A DNA stretch of 64,000 bases from QIJE01 sp048541835 (GCF_048541835.1 NZ_JBLEOY010000001.1:744001-808000); one strand, 5' to 3'; positions 9,030-18,381 are shown, counted from the stretch's first letter. The notes: generated by a model from the letters alone, not told the origin. A program made the numbers and translations.

Positions 9030-10160
9030 CTATTTTCTTAAACATAAATCCTTAAATTCCGCGAAGAGGTACCTTGAATCTCTGGTGCCGGGAGAACTCT
9101 CCGGGTGATATTGCACTGAAAACACACTGAGATTTTCGTTCTTAATGCCTTCCACGGTATTATCGTTAAGACTTATATGCGTAAGTTTGGTATTTTCGAC
9201 ATTTATTGAATTACCCCCGGTCTTAAGCAAATCAACACAAAAACCATGATTTTGCGACGTAATTTCCACTTTTTCCGTCTTTAGGTTCTTAACCGGATGG
9301 TTTATTCCGTGATGTCCAAATTTCAGTTTGTAAGTGTCAAAGCCGAGAGAACGGGCAAGTATCTGATGTCCTAAACAAATTCCAAGGATAGGCTTCTCGC
9401 CTAACATACTTTTTAAGGTTTCTATCTCTTCTTGCATCGTTTCGGGATCGCCGGGTCCATTCGATAAAAGAATACCATCCGGCTCGGTCGAAAGTATATC
9501 TATTTTAGAGAAATTATGCGGAACAACCGTAACATCGGCATTCAACTCATTGAGACATCTTATCGTGTTATATTTCACCCCGTAATCTATGATGGTTACT
9601 TTAAATTCCGGAGAATTAACCCTTCTTTCGTAGGCATTTTCGGTAGAAACACCGGAAACAAGATTTAGTCCCTCCATTTTAGGCAATGAGTTTAATCTTC
9701 CCCTCATATAAGTAATTCCGGCTTCTTTCGGGGCGATATAAACATTTAGCTGTCCTTCGTCTCTAAGCAAAATAGTCATATATCTTGTATCTATGCCGGA
9801 AATTACCGGATATCCGAAAGAGTTAACAAACTCCGATAAGCTTTTTGAAGCACTATGATGCGAAAAATCTCTCGTATAATTCTTGGTAACGAGACCGGAA
9901 ACCCATACCCTGTCGGATTCAAAATCAATATCGTTTATTCCATAGTTGCCTATCATGGGATACGTCATGACAACAATCTGGCCGCTATAAGACGGGTCGG
10001 TAATTAATTCCTGGTAGCCGTTCATGGCCGTATTGAACACGGCTTCTCCGCCGGATTCGATAACACGTCCTTCATATAGCCCCTCGTAATAATTCCCGTT
10101 ATCCAACATGATTATAGCTTTTTCTTTTTTGGAATCAGTCATAAAATCAAACCCGTACAC
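9030..10160 (-). CDS. carA: Carbamoyl-phosphate synthase, small (glutaminase) subunit
   Basis: A class I glutamine amidotransferase that releases ammonia from glutamine for CarB. The N-terminal CarA domain (MLDNGNYYEG...FNTAMNGYQELITDPSY) is followed by the amidotransferase domain with nucleophile C262 (GICLGHQIL) and H352/E354 (VQYHPESS). At 376 residues it is normal. The frame opens with GTG 10160, which shares its G with the pyrC TAG stop; ATG 10142 (residue 7) is an alternative start. Tight coupling to pyrC upstream and the radical-SAM gene downstream shows an operon. Confidence 0.97.
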   Translation of the reverse strand: MYGFDFMTDSKKEKAIIMLDNGNYYEGLYEGRVIESGGEAVFNTAMNGYQELITDPSYSGQIVVMTYPMIGNYGINDIDFESDRVWVSGLVTKNYTRDFSHHSASKSLSEFVNSFGYPVISGIDTRYMTILLRDEGQLNVYIAPKEAGITYMRGRLNSLPKMEGLNLVSGVSTENAYERRVNSPEFKVTIIDYGVKYNTIRCLNELNADVTVVPHNFSKIDILSTEPDGILLSNGPGDPETMQEEIETLKSMLGEKPILGICLGHQILARSLGFDTYKLKFGHHGINHPVKNLKTEKVEITSQNHGFCVDLLKTGGNSINVENTKLTHISLNDNTVEGIKNENLSVFSVQYHPESSPGTRDSRYLFAEFKDLCLRK

Positions 10161-11458
10161 TATATAAAATTTTGCTGTTTTAGATTAGTATTAATCAAAT
10201 TTCCCCCGACTATTACACCGGTTGGAATGCCCGTAAATTTCTCGCCTATAAATGGGGAATTCTTGCTCAAGGATTTAATCTTATCCCTTGTAAATTTCCA
10301 ATTTTTTTGAATATCCACAATCGTAATATCGGCCAAAAATCCGTTCTGCAAAGAGCCCCTGTTCCCTAAATTTAAAATTTTAGCCGGATTAAGCGACATT
10401 AACGCGGCTATATCCGACAAAGAAAGCTTCTTCTCACGATAAAGCCTCAATGTTAGCGGCAATGATGTCTGAAGACCTGTAATTCCGAAAGGCGCGCTGT
10501 CCAACGTAGTATTCTTCTCACTTTCGCTATGCGGAGCATGGTCTGAGGCTATGACGTCTATGGTTCCGTCCGCCAGCGCTTCTTTTATTGCCGCAACGTC
10601 CTCCTTTGTCCTTAACGGCGGATTCATCTTAGCATTGGTATTATACATTAATAACGAATCTTCCGTAAGGGTAAAATAATGGGGACACGTCTCACACGTG
10701 ATTTTTATGCCGTCCTTTTTTGCCCGCCTTATTATACCGACCGAACCCGCCGTGGAAACATGCGCTATATGAGCGTTTGCGCCGTAATACCCCGCAAGCA
10801 TGACATCCCTTGCCGTACCTATTTCTTCGGCAATATGAGGAATGCCCTCAACTCCAAGCCGCTCGGATATAACACCCTCGTTCATTACTCCTTTACCGCG
10901 AAGCTTTGTATCCTCACTATGAAATATTACCGGCAAATTAAAAGTCCGGGCATACAATAGCGCCCTGCCCATAAGTGCGCTGTCTTCTACGGAATTTCCG
11001 TCATCGCTTAACGCAACCGCACCGGATTCTTTGAGTTCCCCCATGTTAGATAACGAAGTGCCGGATAACCCCTTAGATATAGCCCCTATCGGAAACAGGT
11101 TAATTAAATTAAGGCTACCGACCTTATCACTCAAAAATACATTTACCGACTTGGAATCATTTACCGGATTAGTATTAGGCATACAGCAGATAGACGTAAA
11201 ACCGCCCGCTATTGCCGCTTCCATTCCGGATTTTATGGTTTCCTTATATTCAAAACCCGGCTCACGCAAATGAACATGCATATCTATTAAACCGGGTAAA
11301 ATTACCGAATTTTTTACGTCTATAACCTTAATATCTCTTGTTTTATACTCCGGAGGTACATCTCTTATTACCCCCGCTTCGATATAAATATCTCTTTTTA
11401 CCTCCGTTTTGGTAACGGGGTCGACTACTATACCATTTTTTATAAGCAAACTTTGCAT
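10160..11458 (-). CDS. pyrC: Dihydroorotase
   Basis: A zinc amidohydrolase closing carbamoyl aspartate to dihydroorotate, the third step of pyrimidine synthesis. The metal motif DMHVHLREPG is at residues 59-68 (H61, H63), and SDHAPH lies in the last third. The length of 432 residues fits the class I, B. subtilis-like type rather than the shorter E. coli enzyme. It follows pyrB after 37 bases and its stop touches the carA start. No change at key positions was seen. Confidence 0.97.
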   Translation of the reverse strand: MQSLLIKNGIVVDPVTKTEVKRDIYIEAGVIRDVPPEYKTRDIKVIDVKNSVILPGLIDMHVHLREPGFEYKETIKSGMEAAIAGGFTSICCMPNTNPVNDSKSVNVFLSDKVGSLNLINLFPIGAISKGLSGTSLSNMGELKESGAVALSDDGNSVEDSALMGRALLYARTFNLPVIFHSEDTKLRGKGVMNEGVISERLGVEGIPHIAEEIGTARDVMLAGYYGANAHIAHVSTAGSVGIIRRAKKDGIKITCETCPHYFTLTEDSLLMYNTNAKMNPPLRTKEDVAAIKEALADGTIDVIASDHAPHSESEKNTTLDSAPFGITGLQTSLPLTLRLYREKKLSLSDIAALMSLNPAKILNLGNRGSLQNGFLADITIVDIQKNWKFTRDKIKSLSKNSPFIGEKFTGIPTGVIVGGNLINTNLKQQNFI

Positions 11459-11495
11459 ACAGTGAATATAATATATTTATTCGATATATTTGAGT

Positions 11496-12428
11496 TTAAT
11501 TTTTTTGACGACTCAGCAAAATATAAAGACATGCCATTCTGATTGCTACGCCGTTTTCAACCTGCTTAAAAATATGCGTTTTATTATCGTCTATTATGCT
11601 TCCCGCTATCTCTACGTCGCGGTTTACCGGTCCAGGATGTAAAATCATAACGTCCTTCGCTGATAGAGATAAAAGCGACGGCGTTAACTGAAAAAAATTC
11701 CTATATTCTTCTATCGACGGAATAAAATAATAGCTCGCCCTTTCTTTTTGGATTCTTAGCATTATTACAACATCGGCATGTCGAAGTGCCTCCTCCATAC
11801 TCTCTGCAATTCTCACGTTTTTTAGTTCGATTAACTTCGGCAAAAGGGAATGCGGTCCGTATAGACAAATTTCTGCTCCCAACTTAGCAAATCCGTATAT
11901 ATCAGACCTTGCAACTCTCGAATGGCAAATATCACCTATAACGGATACTTTTAAGGATTTAATATCTCCCTTTTTTTCCATAACCGTCATAATATCCAAA
12001 AGACACTGAGTAGGGTGCTCGTTGGTGCCGTCGCCGGCATTTATAACGGATGCCTTTGTCACCTCGGATACAAAATATGCCGCCCCCGATTCCCCGTGCC
12101 TTATCACAAAAACGTCAGGATTCATTGATTCAAGGTTAAGTATTGTATCCCTGAGACTTTCACCTTTAATAACGGAACTCTGAGAAACTGCGATGTTTAA
12201 TGAATCCGCGCTCAGCCTTTTCTGCGCAATCTCAAATGATAATCTCGTTCGCGTTGACGGCTCATAAAAAAGATTTATTGCGGTTTTTCCTCTCAGGGTC
12301 GGAACTTTTTTTATACCTTTTAACGATACTTTTTTAAACTCCTTGGCTATTTCTATAAAATGATGAATATCAGAGGCAGTAAGATCGTTAATAGAAATGA
12401 AGTCTTTTTTATTAAAGCTCATCATCAA
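11496..12428 (-). CDS. pyrB: Aspartate carbamoyltransferase, catalytic chain
   Basis: It joins carbamoyl phosphate and aspartate, the committed step of pyrimidine synthesis. The carbamoyl-phosphate loop STRTRLSFE is at about residues 58-66 and HPTQ at 138-141; 310 residues is normal. No regulatory chain pyrI is present, so it is probably the unregulated trimer type found with pyrR-containing operons. The frame opens with TTG-ATG-ATG at 12428-12420, so ATG 12425 or 12422 is the likely start. It lies 9 bases after pyrR. Confidence 0.97.
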   Translation of the reverse strand: MMMSFNKKDFISINDLTASDIHHFIEIAKEFKKVSLKGIKKVPTLRGKTAINLFYEPSTRTRLSFEIAQKRLSADSLNIAVSQSSVIKGESLRDTILNLESMNPDVFVIRHGESGAAYFVSEVTKASVINAGDGTNEHPTQCLLDIMTVMEKKGDIKSLKVSVIGDICHSRVARSDIYGFAKLGAEICLYGPHSLLPKLIELKNVRIAESMEEALRHADVVIMLRIQKERASYYFIPSIEEYRNFFQLTPSLLSLSAKDVMILHPGPVNRDVEIAGSIIDDNKTHIFKQVENGVAIRMACLYILLSRQKN

Positions 12429-12437
12429 AGATAAATA

Positions 12438-12965
12438 TTATTTTTCGGTGATTTTTTCTACAAATATTTCTTCGTTTAAAACATTTACATGTATCGTTTC
12501 ATCTTTTCCTACCCTGATTTTTTTTCCCGTAAAATCCGGACATATCGGCAACTCCCTGCCGCCTTTATCTATAAAAACCGCAAGTCTGATCCTCTCCGGC
12601 CTTCCAAAATCAAAAATCTCATCAATAGAAGCCCTGACCGTTCTACCGCTGTTTATGACATCATCTACCAATATTATCTCTTTGCCATTTATATCGAACG
12701 GTAATTCCGTAGCATCGACGGTTTTCTTAACGGTAAGCGGATCGTCCCGATATAGCGTCATATCCACGTATCCCATATCACAGCCTATATTAAAACGCTC
12801 GAGTATAGCATTCCTAACCAAAGCAGCAAAAGGCACCCCCCCGCTCTTTATCCCCACTATAAGGACATCGCTAAAATTAATCCGAGACTTTAAAATACTA
12901 TCTAAAAATTTATACAGAACCAAATCCGTTTCTTTTTTGTTTAATAATATCTTCTTCTTCTTCAA
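12438..12965 (-). CDS. pyrR: PyrR: uracil phosphoribosyltransferase / pyr regulator homologue
   Basis: The PRPP-binding motif ILVDDVINSGRTVRA is at residues 98-112 of 175, with family-typical length. In Firmicutes PyrR binds nascent pyr mRNA when UMP is high and promotes termination, and it also has weak UPRTase activity. Here the gaps lepB-pyrR (20 bases) and pyrR-pyrB (9 bases) are too short for an attenuator, so RNA-binding control is not visible at these sites; translational control or only the enzymatic role are possible. It sits between lepB and pyrB. Confidence 0.93.
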   Translation of the reverse strand: MKKKKILLNKKETDLVLYKFLDSILKSRINFSDVLIVGIKSGGVPFAALVRNAILERFNIGCDMGYVDMTLYRDDPLTVKKTVDATELPFDINGKEIILVDDVINSGRTVRASIDEIFDFGRPERIRLAVFIDKGGRELPICPDFTGKKIRVGKDETIHVNVLNEEIFVEKITEK

Positions 12966-12985
12966 TTCTAAAAAATCACCCTGTT

Positions 12986-13627
12986 TTATTTTTTAAAACT
13001 ACAGTCCGGAATCATCTTTAAAAAACGCTTATAGCGAATATCAAAATGATTTTTAGGATTCCACGAAAAATAAATCATAAACGCTTGACCCACAATATCC
13101 TTATACGGAACAAAGCCCCAGTATCTGGAGTCGAAACTATTATCCCTGTTGTCTCCCATAACAAAAATCTCACCCTTGGGAACCACGATCGGACCATAGT
13201 TATCCCTCGGCGAATCATAAGAAGGGAGCATCTTATTCGACGTCCACTCCGTATATCTGCATTTAAAAATATGATTATTTATATAAACTCTGTTATCGAT
13301 AATCCTAATTTTATCACCGGGTGTTCCAACTACCCTTTTAATAAAATCTATTCCGGGTTGTAGATTATACTTTTTTGCATAAGGATACTTAAATACTATG
13401 ACCTGCCCTGTCATGGGACGGGATACCGGAATGTTTATTTTTGCAAAAGGAATATGAATACCGTAGGTAAATTTATTTACTAATATATGATCTCCGGGTA
13501 TAAGAGTAGGCTCCATGGAACCGGAAGGTATTTTAAAAGCCTGTACTACAAATGTCCTGAATATTAAAGCAACGATTATAGCTATCGCTATCGCTTTAAA
13601 ATAATCCCACAGCGTGTGTTTGTCCAT
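12986..13627 (-). CDS. lepB: Signal peptidase I
   Basis: An inner-membrane serine protease that cleaves Sec and Tat signal peptides. An N-terminal membrane segment (residues 10-28) precedes catalytic S37 (PSGSMEPTL); the general base is K97 (DFIKRVVG), and the GDNRDNSFDSR box is near residue 160. At 213 residues it is of the short, single-anchor kind. It is the first gene of the lepB-pyr transcript, with a good promoter about 65 bases upstream. A link to lepA (upstream, same strand) is common in proteobacteria. Confidence 0.96.
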   Translation of the reverse strand: MDKHTLWDYFKAIAIAIIVALIFRTFVVQAFKIPSGSMEPTLIPGDHILVNKFTYGIHIPFAKINIPVSRPMTGQVIVFKYPYAKKYNLQPGIDFIKRVVGTPGDKIRIIDNRVYINNHIFKCRYTEWTSNKMLPSYDSPRDNYGPIVVPKGEIFVMGDNRDNSFDSRYWGFVPYKDIVGQAFMIYFSWNPKNHFDIRYKRFLKMIPDCSFKK

Positions 13628-13689
13628 ATTTTAACTTTTAATATTTAAGATAATACCTAAGCCTGCGAGCTTTATTTGCAAACTGTTAA

Positions 13690-13718
13690 ATTATACCAAT
13701 TTTTTCCTTTCAAGTCTA
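13690..13718 (-). promoter_or_regulatory. Promoter of the lepB-pyr operon
   Basis: Reading the minus strand, TAGACT (13718-13713) and a perfect TATAAT (13695-13690) are 17 bases apart, in the 111-base gap between lepA and lepB. The predicted start is near 13683, giving a leader of about 55 bases with no obvious attenuator. Confidence 0.55.
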
Positions 13719-13738
13719 TAAAAAACCCTGTTCCTAAA

Positions 13739-15544
13739 TTATATTTTTAATATCGAGAGGAAGGCCTCCTGAGGTATTTCGACGGACCCGATATTTTTCA
13801 TCTTTTTCTTACCTTCCTTCTGTTTTTCCAAAAGCTTCCTCTTTCTCGTAATATCGCCTCCGTAACACTTAGCAAGGACGTTCTTCCTCAACGCCTTGAT
13901 TTCTTCCCTTGCTATAATCTTTGACCCTACCTGCGCTTGAAGGACAACCTCGAACATTTGTCTGGGTATCAACGTTACTAATTTTTCCACGATATTTCTC
14001 CCGCGGAAATAGGCTTTGTCCTTGTGAACAATCACAGACAAAGCATCAATCGGATCTTTATTGACTAAAATCTCTAACTTTACCATGTCCGCCGGTCTAT
14101 ACCCCTTGAACTCATAATCAAACGAAGCATAACCCTTAGACAAAGATTTAAGCTGATCGTAAAAATTAAGAACTATTTCCGATAAAGGCAAATCATAAAC
14201 AAGCTGGACTCTGTTCTTGGTTATATATTTAAGCTCTATCTGCAGACCCCTTTTGTCGACGCACAAGCTTATTATTCTCCCCAAAAATTCAGAAGGAACA
14301 TAAATATTCGCCCTTATGAAAGGCTCCTCTATGCGCCCTACTTCCTGTGCGGGTATCTCTTTTGAAGGGGGGAATTTCATAGGATTAAGCGCCGACTTTA
14401 CTTCACCTTTTAGAGTAATTATATTATAAAGAACGGTAGGAGACGTGGATATAAGGCTTAAACCATACTCCCTTTCCAACCTCTCGACTACTATTTCCAT
14501 GTGTAAAAGCCCTAAGAAACCGCACCTGAAACCAAACCCGAGGGCAAGTGAATTCTCCAATTCATAAGAAAATGACGGATCGTTAAGTTTTAATTTCTCT
14601 ATCGAGTCTTTAAGCTCTATATAGTCCTCGGAATCTATTGGATAAATACCTGCGAATACCATCAGATTAGGTTCTTTAAAACCGGGCAAATGCTCTTTGG
14701 CGGGGTTATTTTTTAGTGTAACGGTATCGCCTATTTTAAACCTGCCGGCATCTTTTATGTTAGCTATTACAAACCCGACTTCTCCGGCGGACAAACTGTC
14801 CAACTCCTTCATATGCGGATCATAGACACCCACTTTTTGAACCTCGTAAGAAAAACCGGAGTGCATTAAAAGTATAATATCCCCGCAAGAAACCTTACCG
14901 TCGAATACTCTAATGAGCGCTATAATGCCCCTGTATGAATCGAACCAGGAATCGAAGACCAAAGCCTTAAATGGAAACCGCAGATCGCCTTGCGGCGGAG
15001 GGATGGTATCTATAACCGACTCTAGTATCTCTTTTATTCCTATACCCTCTTTTGCGCTTGCCAGTATAGCGTTGCCTGCTTCGATACCGACGACGTCCTC
15101 GATTTCTCTTCTAGTTTTCTCGGGATCCGCGCTGGGTAAATCTATTTTATTAATGACGGGAATAATCGTCAAATTCATATCGGAAGCTATATAAACATTT
15201 GCAAGGGTCTGAGCCTCCACGCCTTGCGTCGCATCAACGACAAGAAGCGCCCCTTCGCATGCGGCTAAAGATTTTGATACCTCGTAAGAAAAATCAACGT
15301 GTCCGGGGGTATCGATTAGATTAAGCACATAAGATACGCCGTTATAATCATAATTTAGCCTGACCGTCTGCGCCTTTATGGTAATTCCCCTTTCGCGCTC
15401 AAGATCCATATTGTCTAAAAATTGAGATACCTTTTCTCTCTCGGTAATTGCTCCGGTAAAATCCAAAAACCTGTCTGCAAGTGTGGATTTGCCATGATCT
15501 ATATGGGCTATAATAGAAAAATTTCTAATATTTTTGATTTCCAT
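13739..15544 (-). CDS. lepA: Elongation factor 4 (back-translocase LepA)
   Basis: A ribosome-bound GTPase of 601 residues, standard length. The G1 motif HIDHGKSTLADR, G3 DTPGHVDF and G4 NKID are in the N-terminal domain, and the LepA-specific C-terminal domain ends in KRKLLEKQKEGKKKMK. It is thought to help ribosome assembly or rescue mispositioned ribosomes under ionic stress. The gene follows the RNase P RNA by about 37 bases and precedes lepB, the common lepA-lepB order. No unusual features. Confidence 0.98.
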   Translation of the reverse strand: MEIKNIRNFSIIAHIDHGKSTLADRFLDFTGAITEREKVSQFLDNMDLERERGITIKAQTVRLNYDYNGVSYVLNLIDTPGHVDFSYEVSKSLAACEGALLVVDATQGVEAQTLANVYIASDMNLTIIPVINKIDLPSADPEKTRREIEDVVGIEAGNAILASAKEGIGIKEILESVIDTIPPPQGDLRFPFKALVFDSWFDSYRGIIALIRVFDGKVSCGDIILLMHSGFSYEVQKVGVYDPHMKELDSLSAGEVGFVIANIKDAGRFKIGDTVTLKNNPAKEHLPGFKEPNLMVFAGIYPIDSEDYIELKDSIEKLKLNDPSFSYELENSLALGFGFRCGFLGLLHMEIVVERLEREYGLSLISTSPTVLYNIITLKGEVKSALNPMKFPPSKEIPAQEVGRIEEPFIRANIYVPSEFLGRIISLCVDKRGLQIELKYITKNRVQLVYDLPLSEIVLNFYDQLKSLSKGYASFDYEFKGYRPADMVKLEILVNKDPIDALSVIVHKDKAYFRGRNIVEKLVTLIPRQMFEVVLQAQVGSKIIAREEIKALRKNVLAKCYGGDITRKRKLLEKQKEGKKKMKNIGSVEIPQEAFLSILKI

Positions 15545-15581
15545 TGATGAGATGATTTATATGATAGATGAGATTATAGCC

Positions 15582-15908
15582 GCAAGCAAAATCATAAGCC
15601 GAGTTCTGTCTCAAGGTCGGTCATTTCTCTTTGCAAACAACCCGAAGGCATATGGGGCGAGCAGTCCCTACCTTCCTATTTGTTCTTGCTCTTGACGGGG
15701 CTTGCCATAAGCACTATTTACATAGCACCTAAGTGAGCTCTTACCTCACTATTTCACCCTTACCGTATTAAACTGCGATACGGCGGTATATTTTCTGTTG
15801 CGCTTTCCTTAAAGTTACCTTTACCGGTATAAAACGGCGTCATGCTCTGTAGAGCCCGGACTTTCCTCAAAAGACATAAGCCTTTTGCGACCGACTGCTT
15901 TTGCCTAC
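15582..15908 (-). ncRNA. rnpB: RNase P RNA (bacterial class A)
   Basis: This is the catalytic RNA that removes 5' leaders from tRNA precursors. On the minus strand the universal 5' core GAGGAAAGTCCGGGCTC and the 3' core ACAGAACTCGGCTTA are present about 260 bases apart. P1 can be drawn between AGGCAAAA at the 5' end (about 15906) and TTTTGCTT at the 3' end (about 15584), eight consecutive pairs. The GGTAAGGGTGAAA segment near the middle also fits. The length is about 327 nt. Ends are set by P1 and are approximate. It has its own promoter overlapping the end of the RNase HI gene. Confidence 0.95.
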
Positions 15909-15920
15909 GACTAATGGTTA

Positions 15921-15949
15921 ATTGTAGCAATTTACAAATTTTTCGTCAA
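15921..15949 (-). promoter_or_regulatory. Promoter of the RNase P RNA
   Basis: On the minus strand TTGACG (15949-15944), 17 bases, then TACAAT (15926-15921). Predicted initiation near 15914 agrees with the RNA 5' end inferred from helix P1 (about 15908). Confidence 0.7.
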
Positions 15950-15950
15950 T

Positions 15951-16403
15951 CTATTTGTGTGTCGCCTCATCTATCGCTAAATTCGCTAATTTATCCGCTT
16001 CTTTGTTCAATTCTCTTGGAATATGCGTAAATTTAGCCGAATCCGCCTTAATATCTCCAAGCAGCTTTTTTGATTTCTTATAGAGAGGCAATATATTTGC
16101 GCTTTTAACCGAATATGCGCCGTTCATCTGCCTGACAAGCAGCTGCGAATCCGAAAAAAAAGCTATTTCTAACGGCAAATTACCATCTATATTTACCGCA
16201 CCCTTCAAATAACGAAGCGCAATAATCAGAGCCATATATTCCGCTTCGTTATTTGTTGCAATACCAAGATATTCCCTTAAAGAGATTACGGGAACGGCAG
16301 CGTTTTTACCCGCAGGCGAAGATGCGTTAAGGAGCACGATACCTGCCCCGGATTTACCCGGATTGCCCCTTGACGCCCCGTCGATATAAACTGCCATTGC
16401 CAT
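15951..16403 (-). CDS. RNase H-like ribonuclease (RNase HI family)
   Basis: It degrades RNA in RNA-DNA hybrids. All four metal-binding acidic positions are visible: D8 (YIDGASRGNPG), E55 (NNEAEYMAL), D85 (SDSQLLVRQM) and D137 (NKEADKLAN). At 150 residues it is of the short bacterial/archaeal-type RNase HI kind (COG0328) and lacks the basic handle of E. coli RnhA. It is 26 bases after the zinc-ribbon gene, and the rnpB promoter overlaps its last codons. Substrate class is confident; which RNase H number it would have is not. Confidence 0.9.
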   Translation of the reverse strand: MAMAVYIDGASRGNPGKSGAGIVLLNASSPAGKNAAVPVISLREYLGIATNNEAEYMALIIALRYLKGAVNIDGNLPLEIAFFSDSQLLVRQMNGAYSVKSANILPLYKKSKKLLGDIKADSAKFTHIPRELNKEADKLANLAIDEATHK

Positions 16404-16428
16404 ATATATATTTTCCGTCTTATTTTTT

Positions 16429-17163
16429 TTATTTTAATCCCGCCGCCTCAGGCAAAGATGCTTCTATATAAAGTATCCTGGAACAAATCGGACACTGCAT
16501 AAACACGTTTCCGGATATAAGTTCGTTAAACTGCTGGGGTGGAAGCATCCTATAGCATCCGGTGCATGCCCCGGATTCCATTACCGAGGCTATTGCCGGA
16601 AATCCTTTATTTTTTCTTACCGTCTCGTATACATTTAAATAATCATTTTTAATCTTGCTCTTTACGGATTCTCTTTTATCGATAAAGCCTTTTTCAATCA
16701 CGGTGCTTTCTTCCTCTTTCTCTTTGTATTCTATGTTTCTATCCGATAAATCATTTTCTATCTCAGCAATTTCTTTCTGTATAGCCGTTATTTTGCCGAC
16801 TAACGACTCTTTGTCCTCCATACACGCGAGCGATTCATCATCTAACTGCTTTTTAAGGATTTCGTTGTCTTTTATGGACTTCTGAATCGCATTATACTCT
16901 TTATTGGTTTTTATGAGCTTCTGCGTATCTTTCATTTTAATCATTTTACCTTCGCATGATTTTATATCAAGTTCCGCGGCATCTGCTTTTTTACTTATCT
17001 CCATTAATTCTTCGTTAAGCTTTTCCATATCTGTTTTTTTCGTGCCTAAAAGATGTTCCGCCCTCTCTATCTCCTTAAATTTTTCCTTGAGCATCTTCTC
17101 TAACTTCAGTAATTCCAAATCGATATTTTGAATATCCACAATAAAAGAAATCTGTTCGTTCAA
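16429..17163 (-). CDS. Coiled-coil protein with C-terminal C4 zinc ribbon (COG1579)
   Basis: About 190 residues of charged heptad-like helix (an antiparallel coiled coil is typical) are followed by a zinc ribbon: CTGCYRMLPPQ near residue 200 and CPICSRILY near 225. This is the widespread COG1579 family, whose members are often next to nif3-family genes, as here (16 bases downstream of it); its role is not established, and nucleic-acid binding is often suggested. At 244 residues it has normal length. It is cotranscribed with the Nif3-family gene and the RNase HI gene. Confidence 0.88.
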   Translation of the reverse strand: MNEQISFIVDIQNIDLELLKLEKMLKEKFKEIERAEHLLGTKKTDMEKLNEELMEISKKADAAELDIKSCEGKMIKMKDTQKLIKTNKEYNAIQKSIKDNEILKKQLDDESLACMEDKESLVGKITAIQKEIAEIENDLSDRNIEYKEKEEESTVIEKGFIDKRESVKSKIKNDYLNVYETVRKNKGFPAIASVMESGACTGCYRMLPPQQFNELISGNVFMQCPICSRILYIEASLPEAAGLK

Positions 17164-17178
17164 AGTTCTCCCCCTTTA

Positions 17179-18291
17179 TTATATTTTATATTTGAAAAAC
17201 GGATTATTTTCATAAACATTTTCGATTACCGGTACGCCTAACTCTTCAGACAGCATCTCTTTGACGATACCGGAAAAATACCTTTCCGTATCAAAGTGAG
17301 ATAATTCTATCACACATATTCCGCTATCATTCGCCTTAATTGCCTTGTCGTGGGTTAATTCCGAAGATATGATGACATCACTACCAGATTTTACTGCTTC
17401 GTCCATAAATGAAAATCCGCTCCCCGAAACAACGGCGACTCTTTTTATTTTTCTATTTATATCTCCGCAATAATTTATAAAAATCGGAGAAAATAATGCC
17501 CGTATTTTGTCTAAAAGAACGCTAAAGAACATTCCGTTTTCAAAATCTCCGACGGCACCCATGCCTTCCGGGCTACTGCCGCCAAAATCGTAAACAGGAT
17601 ATAAATCGTACGCTATTTCTTCATACGGATGAACTTTTTTCATCTCGCTTATGGCTTTTTTTATAAATCTTTCGTCTATTAAAAGTTCTAATTTAGATTC
17701 ATCGGCAAAAGAGGTTTTCATACAACTTCCTATAAATGGATCTGAACCGGGAAGCGGTTTAAATGAACCCTTGCCCCTTGTTTCGAAAGAGCAATTTTCA
17801 TAATTTCCTATTTTTGGATTACCGTATGCGAAAAGAACATCTCTTACGGTTTTGACGTAACCCTTAGGAATAAAAACCGACAACTTATAAAGTTTCATCT
17901 TGCGGGGTATCAAAGGGGAGGACTCCTTTATTCCAAGCTTATTTATCATAAACCTGCTCATTGAATAGACGGATGAATCAAAATTAGTATGCATAGAATA
18001 AACGCATATATTATTCTTTATGAGAATACTTAAAATATTTCCGCTTTTTGAATCTAAATCCATTGAACGCAGCGGGTGAAAAAAAACCGGATGATGAGTC
18101 AGGATAAGATTAAAAGAACGACTTATCGCTAAATCAACACATTTATCGGAAATGTCTAATGACGTTAGAACACCTGAAAGGAGAGCATCTACCTGTTTTA
18201 TTTGAAAACCCGAATTATCCCACTTCTCCTGAAGACTAAGTGGGATTAGATTCTCTAACTTACTTATTGCATCCTTTATAAATAATGGCAT
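17179..18291 (-). CDS. Nif3-family dinuclear metal protein
   Basis: A Nif3/YqfO/DUF34 family protein with the start pattern LQEKWDNSGFQI and the metal-binding LTHHPVFFHP and VSGSG...SSELTHDKA segments. At 370 residues it is of the long type with a CutA-like insert (about residues 130-230, KLELLIDERFIKK...VHPYEEIAYDLYPV). It has been linked to GTP cyclohydrolase-like and metal-chaperone roles, none settled. Its ATG (18291) lies only 7 bases beyond the CCA end of the upstream tRNA, leaving no room for a Shine-Dalgarno outside the tRNA. Confidence 0.9.
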   Translation of the reverse strand: MPLFIKDAISKLENLIPLSLQEKWDNSGFQIKQVDALLSGVLTSLDISDKCVDLAISRSFNLILTHHPVFFHPLRSMDLDSKSGNILSILIKNNICVYSMHTNFDSSVYSMSRFMINKLGIKESSPLIPRKMKLYKLSVFIPKGYVKTVRDVLFAYGNPKIGNYENCSFETRGKGSFKPLPGSDPFIGSCMKTSFADESKLELLIDERFIKKAISEMKKVHPYEEIAYDLYPVYDFGGSSPEGMGAVGDFENGMFFSVLLDKIRALFSPIFINYCGDINRKIKRVAVVSGSGFSFMDEAVKSGSDVIISSELTHDKAIKANDSGICVIELSHFDTERYFSGIVKEMLSEELGVPVIENVYENNPFFKYKI

Positions 18292-18298
18292 TTTAAAA

Positions 18299-18374
18299 TG
18301 GTGGGCCCACCCGGGTTCGAACCAGGGACCAACCGGTTATGAGCCGGCCGCTCTACCAGCTGAGCTATAGGCCC
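18299..18374 (-). tRNA. tRNA with CAU anticodon, probably tRNA-Ile2 (lysidine type)
   Basis: A complete cloverleaf on the minus strand, 76 nt with CCA encoded. The acceptor starts GGGCCTA and ends TGGGCCC-ACCA; the anticodon stem-loop is CCGG-CTCATAA-CCGG, anticodon CAT; the T arm is CCTGG-TTCGAAC-CCGGG. A CAU tRNA may be elongator Met or Ile2. The GGGCC acceptor with a C4-G69 pair and the A73 favour Ile2 (needing TilS), but this is inference. It is packed between rpoD (stop 7 bases upstream) and the nif3-family start (7 bases downstream). Confidence 0.93.
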
Positions 18375-18381
18375 TAATCTA

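Noticed and set aside
15842..16030. A 62-codon plus-strand frame
   Set aside because: It lies in the RNase P RNA and the RNase HI gene and shows no protein features.
18299..18374. Calling the CAU tRNA an elongator tRNA-Met
   Set aside because: Possible, but the acceptor stem (GGGCC, C4-G69) fits tRNA-Ile2 better; kept as an uncertainty, not a separate feature.
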